Source of the DNA: Alphaproteobacteria bacterium
Lineage (GTDB): Bacteria; Pseudomonadota; Alphaproteobacteria; Rhizobiales; Methyloligellaceae
NCBI GenBank assembly: GCA_016869535.1
Contig: VGDX01000009.1
Coordinates: forward strand, 1-64,000
Direction of reading: 5' to 3'
DNA: 64,000 bases
Shown here: piece after piece, positions 32,743 through 41,947 of the stretch
How positions within the stretch are numbered: position 1 is the first letter of the stretch
Layout: each line of letters starts with the position of its first letter
Notes under the pieces: model-generated
The model's input: only the letters and a program-made list of their open reading frames with translations
Told to the model about the DNA's origin: nothing
Databases searched by the model: none
Made by a program: the position numbers and the translations under genes

Positions 32743-33297
32743 CTAGGCCGCCTTCCACTTTATGGAGCAGCCGATCGAGGGAATCTGCTCGCGCGGCCCC
32801 TGCCCCGTCGCGGCGATCTGCTTCATCGCTTCGAACAGGTCGCGGCGCGCATGGGCGGGCGCTGCCTCTTTACGGCTCTCGTCGAGCCGCCCACGATATT
32901 GCAGCTCGTGCCTGGGGTTGAAGCCGAAGAAATCTGGTGTGCAGGCCGCGTCATAGGCCCGTGCCACCTCCTGACTCTCGTCGTAGAGATAGGGGAAATT
33001 GAGGCCCTGCTCTTCAGCGAAGCGCTTCATGTTGTCGAAGGAATCGTCAGGGTAATGCGCCGCATCGTTAGAGGAGATGGCCACGGCCTTGATGCCGTGC
33101 GCTTCGAGTTCCTTGACGTCGCGCACGATGCGGTCGATCACTGCCTTGACGTAAGGACAGTGGTTGCAGATGAACATCACCAGCGTGCCCTTTTCCCCGC
33201 GCACATCCGCGAGGCTGTAGGTCTTGCCGTCCACGCCGGGCAGCGTGAAATCCTTCGCCTTCCAGCCGAAATCGCAAACGGGCGTTTCTTCCGCCAT
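32743..33297 (-). CDS. Thioredoxin-like redoxin family protein
   Basis: 184 residues. AhpC/TSA-type thioredoxin fold: FTLPGVDGKTYSLADVRGEK, VMFICNHCPYVKAV with a CxxC at C44/C47, AISSNDAAHYPDDSFDNM, and the cis-proline region ACTPDFFGFN. This subgroup is widespread and uncharacterised; a peroxide- or disulfide-linked redox role is expected. GAGGAG precedes the ATG at 33297. Confidence 0.85.
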   Translation of the reverse strand: MAEETPVCDFGWKAKDFTLPGVDGKTYSLADVRGEKGTLVMFICNHCPYVKAVIDRIVRDVKELEAHGIKAVAISSNDAAHYPDDSFDNMKRFAEEQGLNFPYLYDESQEVARAYDAACTPDFFGFNPRHELQYRGRLDESRKEAAPAHARRDLFEAMKQIAATGQGPREQIPSIGCSIKWKAA

Positions 33298-33373
33298 GGA
33301 ACTCCTCTTCGCAAATCTGTCATCGGCCCGCTCTAGGCTTGGCGTTGAGCGCGGCGCATGATTGACTCTGCAT

Positions 33374-35386
33374 ATGGCGAAAACTGACGTCTTCTGCAAC
33401 AGGGCCGAGGCTTACGAGGCCCATGACGATCGGCCGTTGAGCCCCGGTGGCGGCGAGACCATCGGCGATGTCGTTGTGCGGCGTTACAGCCGGCGCGACA
33501 TGATGCGCGGCACGCTTGGCGTGGCCGCTGCCTCGGTTCTGTTCGGACCGTCGGCGCTCTCGGCTCGCGAGGCTTCAGCAACGGGGATCGAGGCAGATCG
33601 TTTCGCCTTCGAGGAGATCGACGCGGGCGTCGATGGGACGCACCATGTCGCGCCGGGATACCGCGTGCAAATCCTGCTGCGTTGGGGCGATCCGCTTTTT
33701 GCCGACGCGACCGATTTCGACCCGCTGAAGCAAAGCGCCACGGCGCAGCTCAAGCAATTCGGCTACAACAACGACTATATCGCCTTCTTTCCGCTCGGCG
33801 ATGACGGCACACGCGGCCTGCTTTGCGTCAATCACGAATACACCAATGAAGAGGTGATGTTCCCCGGCATTGTCCGCCAGGACCTCGTCTGCTTCCCCGA
33901 CATGACCGCAGAGCTGGTTGAAATCGAGATGGCGGCGCATGGCGTGTCTATCGTCGAAATCGCGCGTGAGGACGGCCAATGGCGCCCCGTGCTCGATAGC
34001 AAGTATAATCGCCGCATCAGCCCGCTCATCACCGCAATGACTGTTGACGGCCCTGCCGCGGGACATGATCGGCTGCAGACCGGCGCCGACCCATCAGGCA
34101 AAAGCATTCTCGGCACCCTCAACAATTGCGCCGGCGGCCAGACGCCGTGGGGCACCTATCTGACCGCCGAAGAGAATTTCCACGGCTATTTCTGGAGCGA
34201 CGTTTGCGCCGAAGGCGGCAAGCCGCCAAAGGGCCTCGGCGGGGCGGAGGCCAAGAGCTATGAGCGTTACGGCGTACCGGGCCTGTGGCAGGCCTGGGGC
34301 AAGTTCGTTGACCGCTTCAATGTCGACAAGGAAGCGAACGAGCCGAACCGCTTCGGCTGGATCGTTGAGATCGACCCGTTCGATCCCGAGTCCGTGCCGG
34401 TGAAGCACACGGCACTTGGCCGCTTCCGCCACGAGGGGGCCGAGTGCATCGTCAACAAGGATGGCAGGGTAGTGATCTATTCCGGCGACGACGGCCGCTT
34501 CGAATATATCTATCGCTTCGTCAGCGACGGACACTACGATGAGAACGACCGCGCGGCGAATATGCGGTTGTTGTCATCCGGCACCTTGTCGGTTGCCAAG
34601 TTCCTCGACGATGGCCGTGTCGAATGGATGCCGCTCAAGTTCGGTCAGGGACCCCTCACGGAAGCGAACGGTTTCACCTCCCAAGCCGACGTGCTGATCG
34701 ATGCGCGCTTGGCCGCCGATCTGCTCGGCGCCACCCGCATGGACCGCCCCGAGGACGTGCAGCCCAATCCCGCCAATGGCCGCGTCTATGCCATCCTGAC
34801 CAATAACAAGGAGCGCCCAATGGGCGAGGAGGATGCCGCCAACCCTCGGCCCGAGAACGTATTCGGACATATCATCGAAATGACTCCGCCTGACGGCGAC
34901 CATGCCGCCGGCACATTTACCTGGGAGATGCTGGTGCGCTGCGGCGACCCGTCGATTGCCGCGGTTGGCGCCTTGTGGAATCCGGCGACCTCGGCCAATG
35001 GCTGGTTCGCCTGTCCCGACAATGCGGCGATCGACGCCGAAGGGCGCCTGTGGATCAGCACCGATCAGGGCGAGCCGTGGCCGACCGGCCGAGCCGACGG
35101 CCTCTACGCACTCGAGACGGAAGGCGCACGACGGCGCACCGCCAAACTGTTCTTCCGCTGTCCCGTAGGCGGCGAGATGTGCGGTCCCTGCTTCACTCCC
35201 GACGGCGAAACCCTGTTCGTCGCCGTGCAGCATCCCGGCACTGACGGCACCGACAGATATAAAGGTTTCGAGCGGGCCTCGAGTTTCGCCGATCCGGCCA
35301 CGCGCTGGCCGGACTTCGCGCCGAGCATGCCGCCCCGCCCCTCTGTGCTGGTCATCACCAAAGAAGGCGGCGGCAAAATCGCATAA
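33374..35386 (+). CDS. PhoX-family (DUF839) Tat-exported protein
   Basis: 670 residues. A cytoplasmic N-terminal extension of about 36 residues precedes a Tat signal (RRYSRRDMMRGTLGVAAASVLF). The beta-propeller body shows PhoX signatures: LLCVNHEYTNEEVMF, LNNCAGGQTPWGTYLTAEENF, HTALGRFRHEGAECIV, VIYSGDDGRFEYIYRFV, EDVQPNPANGRVYAILTNN. PhoX enzymes are Ca/Fe-dependent phosphatases, but many members of this subfamily have not been tested. TTG at 33362 is an alternative start. Confidence 0.85.
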   Translation: MAKTDVFCNRAEAYEAHDDRPLSPGGGETIGDVVVRRYSRRDMMRGTLGVAAASVLFGPSALSAREASATGIEADRFAFEEIDAGVDGTHHVAPGYRVQILLRWGDPLFADATDFDPLKQSATAQLKQFGYNNDYIAFFPLGDDGTRGLLCVNHEYTNEEVMFPGIVRQDLVCFPDMTAELVEIEMAAHGVSIVEIAREDGQWRPVLDSKYNRRISPLITAMTVDGPAAGHDRLQTGADPSGKSILGTLNNCAGGQTPWGTYLTAEENFHGYFWSDVCAEGGKPPKGLGGAEAKSYERYGVPGLWQAWGKFVDRFNVDKEANEPNRFGWIVEIDPFDPESVPVKHTALGRFRHEGAECIVNKDGRVVIYSGDDGRFEYIYRFVSDGHYDENDRAANMRLLSSGTLSVAKFLDDGRVEWMPLKFGQGPLTEANGFTSQADVLIDARLAADLLGATRMDRPEDVQPNPANGRVYAILTNNKERPMGEEDAANPRPENVFGHIIEMTPPDGDHAAGTFTWEMLVRCGDPSIAAVGALWNPATSANGWFACPDNAAIDAEGRLWISTDQGEPWPTGRADGLYALETEGARRRTAKLFFRCPVGGEMCGPCFTPDGETLFVAVQHPGTDGTDRYKGFERASSFADPATRWPDFAPSMPPRPSVLVITKEGGGKIA

Positions 35387-35471
35387 AACCGCCGACTCTT
35401 GAAAAAGCCTTTAACGCGTGCGAGCTAACAAGCGGTTCCCGTCAACAGATTCGCTTAACAAGCGTTCGCTT

Positions 35472-37535
35472 ATGAGCGTCAAACGCAAGACCGGCAGCGC
35501 CGCGCGCGATCTCTTCGCCAAGCTCGATGACGAGCTGAAGCGCGCGCCCATGCGTCCGGCCAAATCCGCCGAAAAGAAGTCGCGGGGGCGCGGCGGCGAG
35601 GATCGCTACACCGCCGCCGATATCGAGGTGCTCGAGGGGCTTGAGCCCGTGCGCCGGCGCCCCGGCATGTATATCGGTGGCACCGACGAGAAGGCGATGC
35701 ATCACCTTTTCGCCGAGGTGCTGGACAACGCCATGGACGAGGCGGTGGCGGGCCATGCCGACCATATCACCGTCGCCCTCGATAAAGACGGGTATCTCAC
35801 CGTGACCGATAACGGCCGCGGCATCCCTGTCGACCCTCATCCCAAGTTCAAGAAGAAATCGGCGCTGGAAATCATCATGACCACGCTGCATGCTGGCGGC
35901 AAGTTCAACTCCAAGGTCTATGAGACGAGCGGCGGATTGCACGGTGTTGGCGTGTCGGTCGCCAACGCGCTGTCGGAGACCATGGAGGTCGAGGTGGCAC
36001 GCGGGCAGAAGCTTTATCGCCAGAGCTATACGCGTGGGGCGCCGGACGGCGCGGTAAAGAACCTCGGCCCGATCAAGAACCGGCGCGGCACTAAAGTGTG
36101 CTTTCGTCCCGACCCCAAAATCTTCGGTAAAGGCGCCGCGTTCAAGCCGTCGCGCCTGTTCCGCATGGCGCGGTCCAAGGCCTATCTCTTTCGCGGCGTC
36201 GAGATCCGCTGGTCCTGCGCCAAGGCGCTGCTCACGGGCGAGAACGATATACCGGAGACGGCCGTCTTCCACTTCCCCGGCGGATTGAAGGATTTTCTCG
36301 AAGACCGCATTGCCGGGCAAACGAGGGTCGTCGATGAAATCTTCGCCGAGCGCATCGAGCGGACCAACGGTCACGGCTCGGTCGAATGGGCCATCGCCTG
36401 GATCGCGAGCGACGATGGCTTTCTGAGCTCTTACTGCAACACCGTGCCCACGCCTGACGGCGGCACGCATGAAGCGGGCTTGCGCGCCGCTCTCACCAAG
36501 GGCTTGCGCGCTTATGGCGAGCTTATCGGCAACAAGCGCGTGGCGCAGATCACTGCCGATGACGCGCTCGGCACGTCCGCCGCCATGCTTTCGGTGTTCA
36601 TCCGCGAGCCGGAGTTTCAGGGTCAGACCAAGGATCGCCTGTCGAGCCCGGAAGCCGCGCGCACCGTCGAGAGCGGCCTGCGCGACGCCTTCGATCATTG
36701 GCTGACCGGTAACCCCTCACAGGCCAATCGCCTGCTCGACTGGGTGATCGACCGCGCCGAGGACCGACTTCGTCGGAAACGGGAAAAGGAGATTGGGAGA
36801 CAGACGGCGACACGCCGACTGCGTCTCCCCGGCAAGCTCGCCGATTGCGCGGTGAGTGGCGCGCAAGGCACCGAGATATTCATCGTCGAGGGCGATAGCG
36901 CCGGCGGCTCGGCCAAGCAGGCACGTGATCGCGCCACCCAGGCCGTGCTGCCGCTCAGGGGCAAGATCCTCAACGTGGCGAGCGCGAGTTCCACGAAACT
37001 CGCCGACAACCAGCTGCTCAGCGATCTCGTCCAGGCGCTCGGCTGCGGCACCGGTACGCGCTATCGCGAGGAGGATCTGCGCTACGAGAAAGTGGTGATC
37101 ATGACCGATGCCGATGTCGACGGCATGCACATCGCCTCGCTGCTCATTACCTTTTTCTATCGCGAGATGCGCGGGCTGATCGAAGGCGGACACCTCTATC
37201 TCGCCGTGCCGCCGCTCTACCGGCTAAGCCAGGGCGCCAAGACGCTTTATGCCCGCGACGACGCGCATAAGGACGAGCTGCTGCGCTCGGCATTCAACGG
37301 CAGGGGCAAGGTCGATATCGGCCGCTTCAAGGGCTTGGGCGAAATGCTGCCGCGGCAGCTCAAAGAGACCACTATGGACCCGCGCGTGCGCACGCTGCTG
37401 CGTGTCGAAATTGCCGAGGACGAAAAGAAGACTTCCAAGCTCGTCGATCAGCTGATGGGCAACAAGCCCGAGGCGCGCTTCCGCTTCATCCAGGAGCGCG
37501 CCGCGTTCGCCAAGCCCGACGCTCTGGATATTTGA
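35472..37535 (+). CDS. parE: DNA topoisomerase IV subunit B
   Basis: 687 residues. The GHKL ATPase part has VLDNAMDEAVAG, TDNGRGIPVDPHP, LHAGGKFNSKVYETSGGLHG and VSVANALS. The TOPRIM domain has FIVEGDSAGGSAKQARDR, MTDADVDGMHIASLL and RFKGLGEM. The N-terminus carries a basic extension of about 50 residues typical of alphaproteobacterial ParE. It decatenates daughter chromosomes with ParC. ATG at 35472 matches the usual MSVKRK-type start; an in-frame GTG at 35418 is less likely. Confidence 0.95.
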   Translation: MSVKRKTGSAARDLFAKLDDELKRAPMRPAKSAEKKSRGRGGEDRYTAADIEVLEGLEPVRRRPGMYIGGTDEKAMHHLFAEVLDNAMDEAVAGHADHITVALDKDGYLTVTDNGRGIPVDPHPKFKKKSALEIIMTTLHAGGKFNSKVYETSGGLHGVGVSVANALSETMEVEVARGQKLYRQSYTRGAPDGAVKNLGPIKNRRGTKVCFRPDPKIFGKGAAFKPSRLFRMARSKAYLFRGVEIRWSCAKALLTGENDIPETAVFHFPGGLKDFLEDRIAGQTRVVDEIFAERIERTNGHGSVEWAIAWIASDDGFLSSYCNTVPTPDGGTHEAGLRAALTKGLRAYGELIGNKRVAQITADDALGTSAAMLSVFIREPEFQGQTKDRLSSPEAARTVESGLRDAFDHWLTGNPSQANRLLDWVIDRAEDRLRRKREKEIGRQTATRRLRLPGKLADCAVSGAQGTEIFIVEGDSAGGSAKQARDRATQAVLPLRGKILNVASASSTKLADNQLLSDLVQALGCGTGTRYREEDLRYEKVVIMTDADVDGMHIASLLITFFYREMRGLIEGGHLYLAVPPLYRLSQGAKTLYARDDAHKDELLRSAFNGRGKVDIGRFKGLGEMLPRQLKETTMDPRVRTLLRVEIAEDEKKTSKLVDQLMGNKPEARFRFIQERAAFAKPDALDI

Positions 37536-37538
37536 GCC

Positions 37539-38012
37539 TTACAACCAGCGGGGCACCCGTTCCTTGTATTTGCGGTAGGGCTCGCCGAACTTCGTCTCGA
37601 GATAGGCCTCCTCGCGCTCAATCACGCGCCGCTGTAAAATGACCAACATGGGGACCAGCAAGACCAGCATCCAGAAGCTGGTAAGCACGATGGACAGACC
37701 GAAATAAATCAGGATCAGGCCGATATAGATCGGATTACGGGTGAAGCGGTAGGGCCCGACGGTAACCAGCGCCGTGACCGGCCGGTCCACCGGCACGGGT
37801 GTTCCCGCGAGGCGGAAGCGATTGGCGGCAAGCACCGCAAGGAGCAGGCCGATCCCCATGAAGACCAGACCCGTGGTCAACGCCAGCCCGTTGGGAGAGG
37901 CCAGTCGCGTCCCGAGCGGCAGGGCCAGGGTCAGCAAACAGCCAATCACCAGCGCACCGAGAAACAGGAACGGCGGCCGGATCTCCACATTGGCATGGTC
38001 GTTATCGGTCAT
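37539..38012 (-). CDS. Isoprenylcysteine carboxyl methyltransferase-like membrane protein
   Basis: 157 residues with four to five membrane helices. The ICMT/PEMT-type catalytic region has VTVGPYRFTRNPIYIGLILIYFG and the C-terminal EREEAYLETKFGEPYRKYKE. Bacterial members methylate lipids or small thiols, but most are uncharacterised. The start at 38012 has AGGA 11 bases upstream; a 26-residue longer form is open. Converges on parE with a three-base gap. Confidence 0.8.
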   Translation of the reverse strand: MTDNDHANVEIRPPFLFLGALVIGCLLTLALPLGTRLASPNGLALTTGLVFMGIGLLLAVLAANRFRLAGTPVPVDRPVTALVTVGPYRFTRNPIYIGLILIYFGLSIVLTSFWMLVLLVPMLVILQRRVIEREEAYLETKFGEPYRKYKERVPRWL

Positions 38013-38282
38013 CTGCAAGCTGTCCTTTGTGACGTCGAACCGGGGTGGAATATAGCGGTTCCGGGGGCTCTCGCCCCACGATTTAGCCATCGTGTTGCGC
38101 GTTTTTGCCCCTTGCGCCGATGGGCGGCTCCTACTATCTCAATGCCAAGCATTGCCGTGCATACCAGCCCGATGCTTTGAGTGGCGTCTTGCGCAAACCC
38201 CACGAATCACAAATCCTTGCGCCTATAGAAAGAAAGAAGATACGCGTGGCGCCCTAGGCCCACGCGGAATTTTAGCTAACGC

Positions 38283-39758
38283 ATGAGCTTCGAAAATCTT
38301 GGCTTAAGTCCGAACGTTTTGTCCGCCGTCACCGCGGCAGGCTTTGCAACCCCCACCCCGATACAAAAGAACGCCATTCCGCACGCCGTCGCCGGCCGCG
38401 ACGTGCTGGGCATCGCCCAGACCGGGACCGGCAAGACCGCCTCCTTCGTCCTGCCGATGCTGACGCGGCTTGAACGCGGGCGCGCCCGGGCGCGCATGCC
38501 GCGAACCCTGATCCTCGAGCCGACCCGCGAGCTTGCCGCCCAGGTCGCCGAACATTTCGAGACGCTCGGCAAGAACCACAAGCTCACCATGGCGCTCCTG
38601 ATCGGCGGCGTGTCCTATGACGACCAGGACCGCAAGCTCGATCGCGGCGCCGATGTGGTGATCGCCACGCCGGGCCGTCTGCTCGACCATTTCGAACGCG
38701 GCAAGCTGCTTCTCAACGGCATCGAGATCCTGGTCGTCGACGAAGCCGACCGAATGCTCGACATGGGATTCATCCCCGACATCGAGCGAATCTGCAAACT
38801 CCTTCCTTTCACGCGGCAAACTCTCTTCTTCTCGGCGACCATGCCGCCCGAAATTCAACGCCTCGCCGATAAATTCCTGCATCATCCCGAACGTATCGAA
38901 GTGGCGCCCCCGGCAACCGCAGCCGCCACCATCGTGCAGCGTCTCAAGAAAGCCCCTGACGATCCGGCCGCCAAGCGTGATGCGCTCCGCGCCTTGATGC
39001 GTGAGACGGACGTCAAGAACGCCATCATCTTCTGCAACCGCAAGAAAGACGTGGGCATCCTGTTCCGCTCGCTACAGCGCCACGGCTTCAGTGTCGGCGC
39101 GCTGCATGGCGATTTGGATCAGCACCAGCGTACCGCGACACTCGACGCCTTCCGCAACGGCACCATCGCCTTTCTCGCTGCGAGTGACGTGGCGGCGCGC
39201 GGCCTCGACATTCCCGACGTCAGTCATATCTTCAACTACGACGTGCCGATCCACCCCGAGGATTACATCCACCGCATCGGCCGCACGGGACGCGCAGGCC
39301 GCGAGGGCTATGCCGCCATGCTGGTGACGCCTAAGGACTTCAAGGCCCTTAAAGCCATCGAGAGGATGCTCAAGCAGGAGATTCCCTGGCTCGACGGCGC
39401 GCCGAGTCAAGAAGAGATGAGTGACGTTTCAGACACGGCCAACGGCTATGGACGTCATCGCCGCGGCGGACGCGGGCGGCGCCATAAGGGAGCGCCCCAC
39501 AAGAATGGCCAGCCCCAGCGCGACAACGGGGGCCATGGCGACGGTGTCAAGAAACGGGACGATCACCGCCATGACGCACGGCACAATCAGCACAAGCATC
39601 ACGGCGAGCGCAAAGAGCAGCAACACCGTCCCGCGCAACCGGCTCAGAACGACAGACCGGCACGGCCATCGCCTCAGCCGGCAGCTTCAACCAAGGGACA
39701 GAAGGGCATGGGCGACCACGTCCCCGCCTTCATGATGCGCCCGGTGCGCATCCCTTAA
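38283..39758 (+). CDS. DEAD-box RNA helicase, RhlE-like
   Basis: 491 residues. All helicase motifs are present: Q motif (FATPTPIQKNAIP), AQTGTGKT, PTRELAAQ, GG, TPGR, DEAD (VVDEADRMLDMGF), SAT, and HRIGRTGRAGREG. The C-terminal tail (about 385-491) is low-complexity, with Arg/Gly/His/Lys-rich repeats (HRRGGRGRRHKG, DDHRHDARHNQHKHH) typical of RNA-binding or phase-separating tails. Unwinds RNA duplexes in ribosome assembly or decay. The 190-base leader holds no gene. Confidence 0.92.
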   Translation: MSFENLGLSPNVLSAVTAAGFATPTPIQKNAIPHAVAGRDVLGIAQTGTGKTASFVLPMLTRLERGRARARMPRTLILEPTRELAAQVAEHFETLGKNHKLTMALLIGGVSYDDQDRKLDRGADVVIATPGRLLDHFERGKLLLNGIEILVVDEADRMLDMGFIPDIERICKLLPFTRQTLFFSATMPPEIQRLADKFLHHPERIEVAPPATAAATIVQRLKKAPDDPAAKRDALRALMRETDVKNAIIFCNRKKDVGILFRSLQRHGFSVGALHGDLDQHQRTATLDAFRNGTIAFLAASDVAARGLDIPDVSHIFNYDVPIHPEDYIHRIGRTGRAGREGYAAMLVTPKDFKALKAIERMLKQEIPWLDGAPSQEEMSDVSDTANGYGRHRRGGRGRRHKGAPHKNGQPQRDNGGHGDGVKKRDDHRHDARHNQHKHHGERKEQQHRPAQPAQNDRPARPSPQPAASTKGQKGMGDHVPAFMMRPVRIP

Positions 39759-39765
39759 AAAAAAA

Positions 39766-40140
39766 TTACTCTGAAGGTTCGGCGTCAGCAGGCCTGAGGG
39801 TGACCGACTCGCCGCAGCCGCAGGCGCTCGTCTGATTCGGGTTGTTGAATACGAAGCCCGAACGCATCTGGTCGCTTCTGTAGTCCATCTCCGTGCCGAG
39901 CAGGAACATCACCGCGGTCGGATCGATCAGGAGCTTCACGCCCTTGTCTTCGATCACCTCGTCATGCGGCCCGCGGGCATCCGCGTAGGTCATGGTGTAT
40001 TCCATGCCGGCGCAGCCGCCGTTCTTCACGCCGATGCGCACGCCTTCGATACCCTCGCCTGACGCAGCCGTAAGCGCCCGCAAGCGCTCGGCGGCGGCTT
40101 CGGTCAGGCTCATCACTTGCGGTCGGGACTGCATGGTCAT
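39766..40140 (-). CDS. sufA: A-type Fe-S carrier protein SufA
   Basis: 124 residues, HesB/IscA fold: VMSLTEAAAERLRALTA, GVKNGGCAGMEYTMTY with the first ligand Cys, and SACGCGESV with the two C-terminal ligand cysteines. Receives Fe-S clusters from SufBCD and delivers them to apoproteins. Last gene of the suf operon, 45 bases after sufT. Confidence 0.93.
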   Translation of the reverse strand: MTMQSRPQVMSLTEAAAERLRALTAASGEGIEGVRIGVKNGGCAGMEYTMTYADARGPHDEVIEDKGVKLLIDPTAVMFLLGTEMDYRSDQMRSGFVFNNPNQTSACGCGESVTLRPADAEPSE

Positions 40141-40185
40141 GGTTCGAAGGTGGGATAAAACGCGCCGTGGTTCAAGGGCCGTAGT

Positions 40186-40674
40186 TTAGAACATGTTTAG
40201 CGCAAGCTTAGCCTCATCCGACATGCGGCTCATGTCCCAGGGCGGGTCGAAGGTGAGGTTGACCTTTACCTGCCCCACACCCGGCACCGAAGAGACGGCA
40301 TTCTCGACCCAACCAGGCATATCACCAGCGACCGGGCAGCCCGGCGCTGTGAGCGTCATGTCGACCTCGATATTGCGGTCGACATCCACTTCGAGCCGGT
40401 AGATCAGGCCGAGCTCGTAGATGTCGACGGGAATCTCAGGGTCGTAGACGGTCTTCAGCGCGGCGACCAGGTCGGCACGCAAGCGTTCGAGTTCCTCGGG
40501 CGGGATGGCAGAGCCAGGCTGGGAAGCCGCACCTTCAGTGCCAGCACCCTCGGTGCCAGCACCCTCCTCGCCGCCGGTCGCGCCGACGCAAGCCTTGATC
40601 TCGTCCGGCGCGGCTTCAGGCGCCACGTCTTCCTTTTCCCGATTCTTGTCCGTCACTTTGTCCATCGTGTTCAA
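40186..40674 (-). CDS. sufT: SUF assembly protein SufT (MIP18/DUF59)
   Basis: 162 residues. The C-terminal DUF59 domain (about 62-160) has LKTVYDPEIPVDIYELGLIY, LTAPGCPVAGDMPGWV with the conserved reactive Cys, and LTFDPPWDMSRMSDEA. The N-terminal 60 residues are acidic and disordered, and contain a 15-bp exact tandem duplication in DNA (40538-40567) encoding two GAGTE units, a likely recent slippage. It starts within the sufS stop region (ATGA-type overlap). Confidence 0.92.
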   Translation of the reverse strand: MNTMDKVTDKNREKEDVAPEAAPDEIKACVGATGGEEGAGTEGAGTEGAASQPGSAIPPEELERLRADLVAALKTVYDPEIPVDIYELGLIYRLEVDVDRNIEVDMTLTAPGCPVAGDMPGWVENAVSSVPGVGQVKVNLTFDPPWDMSRMSDEAKLALNMF

Positions 40675-41936
40675 GCGAACATCTCACGCGTTTTCTTCAG
40701 CGCCTCGACCAGACGGTCGACCTCTGCAAACGTATTATATATGGCGAATGATGCGCGGCATGTCGAGGTCGTCCCGAAACGCGCCAGAAGCGGCTCGGCG
40801 CAATGGGTTCCGGCCCTGACCGCAACGCCATAGCGGTCGAGGATGGTGCTCACGTCATGCGGATGGGCGCCATCGACATTGAAGGAGATGATGCTGCCTT
40901 TGTCCCTGGCTTGCCCGTAGATGCGCAGCCAGTTCAATTCGGACAGCCGCTCCGTGGCATAGGCCAGCAAGCTTCGTTCATGCGCCTCGATGCGCTCGCG
41001 CCCGACGTTCTCGACATAATCGATGGCCGCGCCGAACCCGATGGCCTGGACGATGGCCGGCGTCCCCGCCTCGAAGCGGTGCGGCGGCTTGGCATAAGTG
41101 ATCTCGTCACGCGTGACGTAACCGATCATCTCGCCGCCGCCTTGGTAAGGCGGCATCTCTTCGAGATGCTCGCGCTTGCCGTAGAGCACGCCGATGCCGG
41201 TCGGGCCGTACAGCTTGTGTCCGGTGAGGGCATAGAAATCGATGTCGAGGTCCTGCACATCGACGGTGAGATGCACCGCGCCTTGTGCGCCATCGACCAG
41301 CACGGGAATGCCGCGTGCATGCGCGATGCGCGCAACTTCCTTGATCGGCACGATGGTGCCGAGCACGTTCGACATATGGGTGATGGCGATCATTTTGGTA
41401 CGCGGCGTGATCAGGCGCTCGAACTCGGCCAGCGAGAATTCGCCGTCGTCCGAAACCGGCGCCCATTTCAGCACCGCGCCCTGCCGCTCGCGGATGAAAT
41501 GCCAGGGCACGATGTTGGAGTGATGCTCCATGATGGTGAGCAGGATCTCATCGCCCGCGCCGATGCGCGGCCGGCCGAAAGATGAAGCCACAAGATTGAT
41601 CGCCTCGGTGGCGTTGCGGGTGAAGATGATCTCTTCGTCGGAGCGCGCGTTGATGAAACGCCTGATCTTCTCGCGCGCCTTCTCGAAATTAGCGGTCGAG
41701 AGATTGCTGAGATAGTGCAGGCCGCGATGGACGTTGGCGTATTCCTCGGCATAGGCGCGCTGGATGGTGTCGAGCACCACTTGCGGCTTTTGCGCCGAGG
41801 CGCCGTTGTCGAGATAGACCAGCGGCTTGCCGTGGATGTTCTGCGTCAGGATCGGGAAGTCGGCGCGGATCGCCTCGACGTCGTAGGGCGCCTGCACCGC
41901 TTGGAGATCCTTGGCTGTCGGTGTCAGGACGGTCAT
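40671..41936 (-). CDS. sufS: Cysteine desulfurase SufS (group II)
   Basis: 421 residues. PLP-dependent: YLDNGASAQKPQVVLD, NATEAINLVASSFG, PVLVDGAQGAVH, PLP lysine in ALTGHKLYGPTGIG, and the group II active-site RAGTHCAEPLL. Supplies persulfide sulfur for cluster assembly; group II enzymes normally need SufE or SufU, neither seen here. The start at 41936 has GAGGA nine bases upstream. Confidence 0.95.
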   Translation of the reverse strand: MTVLTPTAKDLQAVQAPYDVEAIRADFPILTQNIHGKPLVYLDNGASAQKPQVVLDTIQRAYAEEYANVHRGLHYLSNLSTANFEKAREKIRRFINARSDEEIIFTRNATEAINLVASSFGRPRIGAGDEILLTIMEHHSNIVPWHFIRERQGAVLKWAPVSDDGEFSLAEFERLITPRTKMIAITHMSNVLGTIVPIKEVARIAHARGIPVLVDGAQGAVHLTVDVQDLDIDFYALTGHKLYGPTGIGVLYGKREHLEEMPPYQGGGEMIGYVTRDEITYAKPPHRFEAGTPAIVQAIGFGAAIDYVENVGRERIEAHERSLLAYATERLSELNWLRIYGQARDKGSIISFNVDGAHPHDVSTILDRYGVAVRAGTHCAEPLLARFGTTSTCRASFAIYNTFAEVDRLVEALKKTREMFA

Positions 41937-41947
41937 CGGCCGCTTCC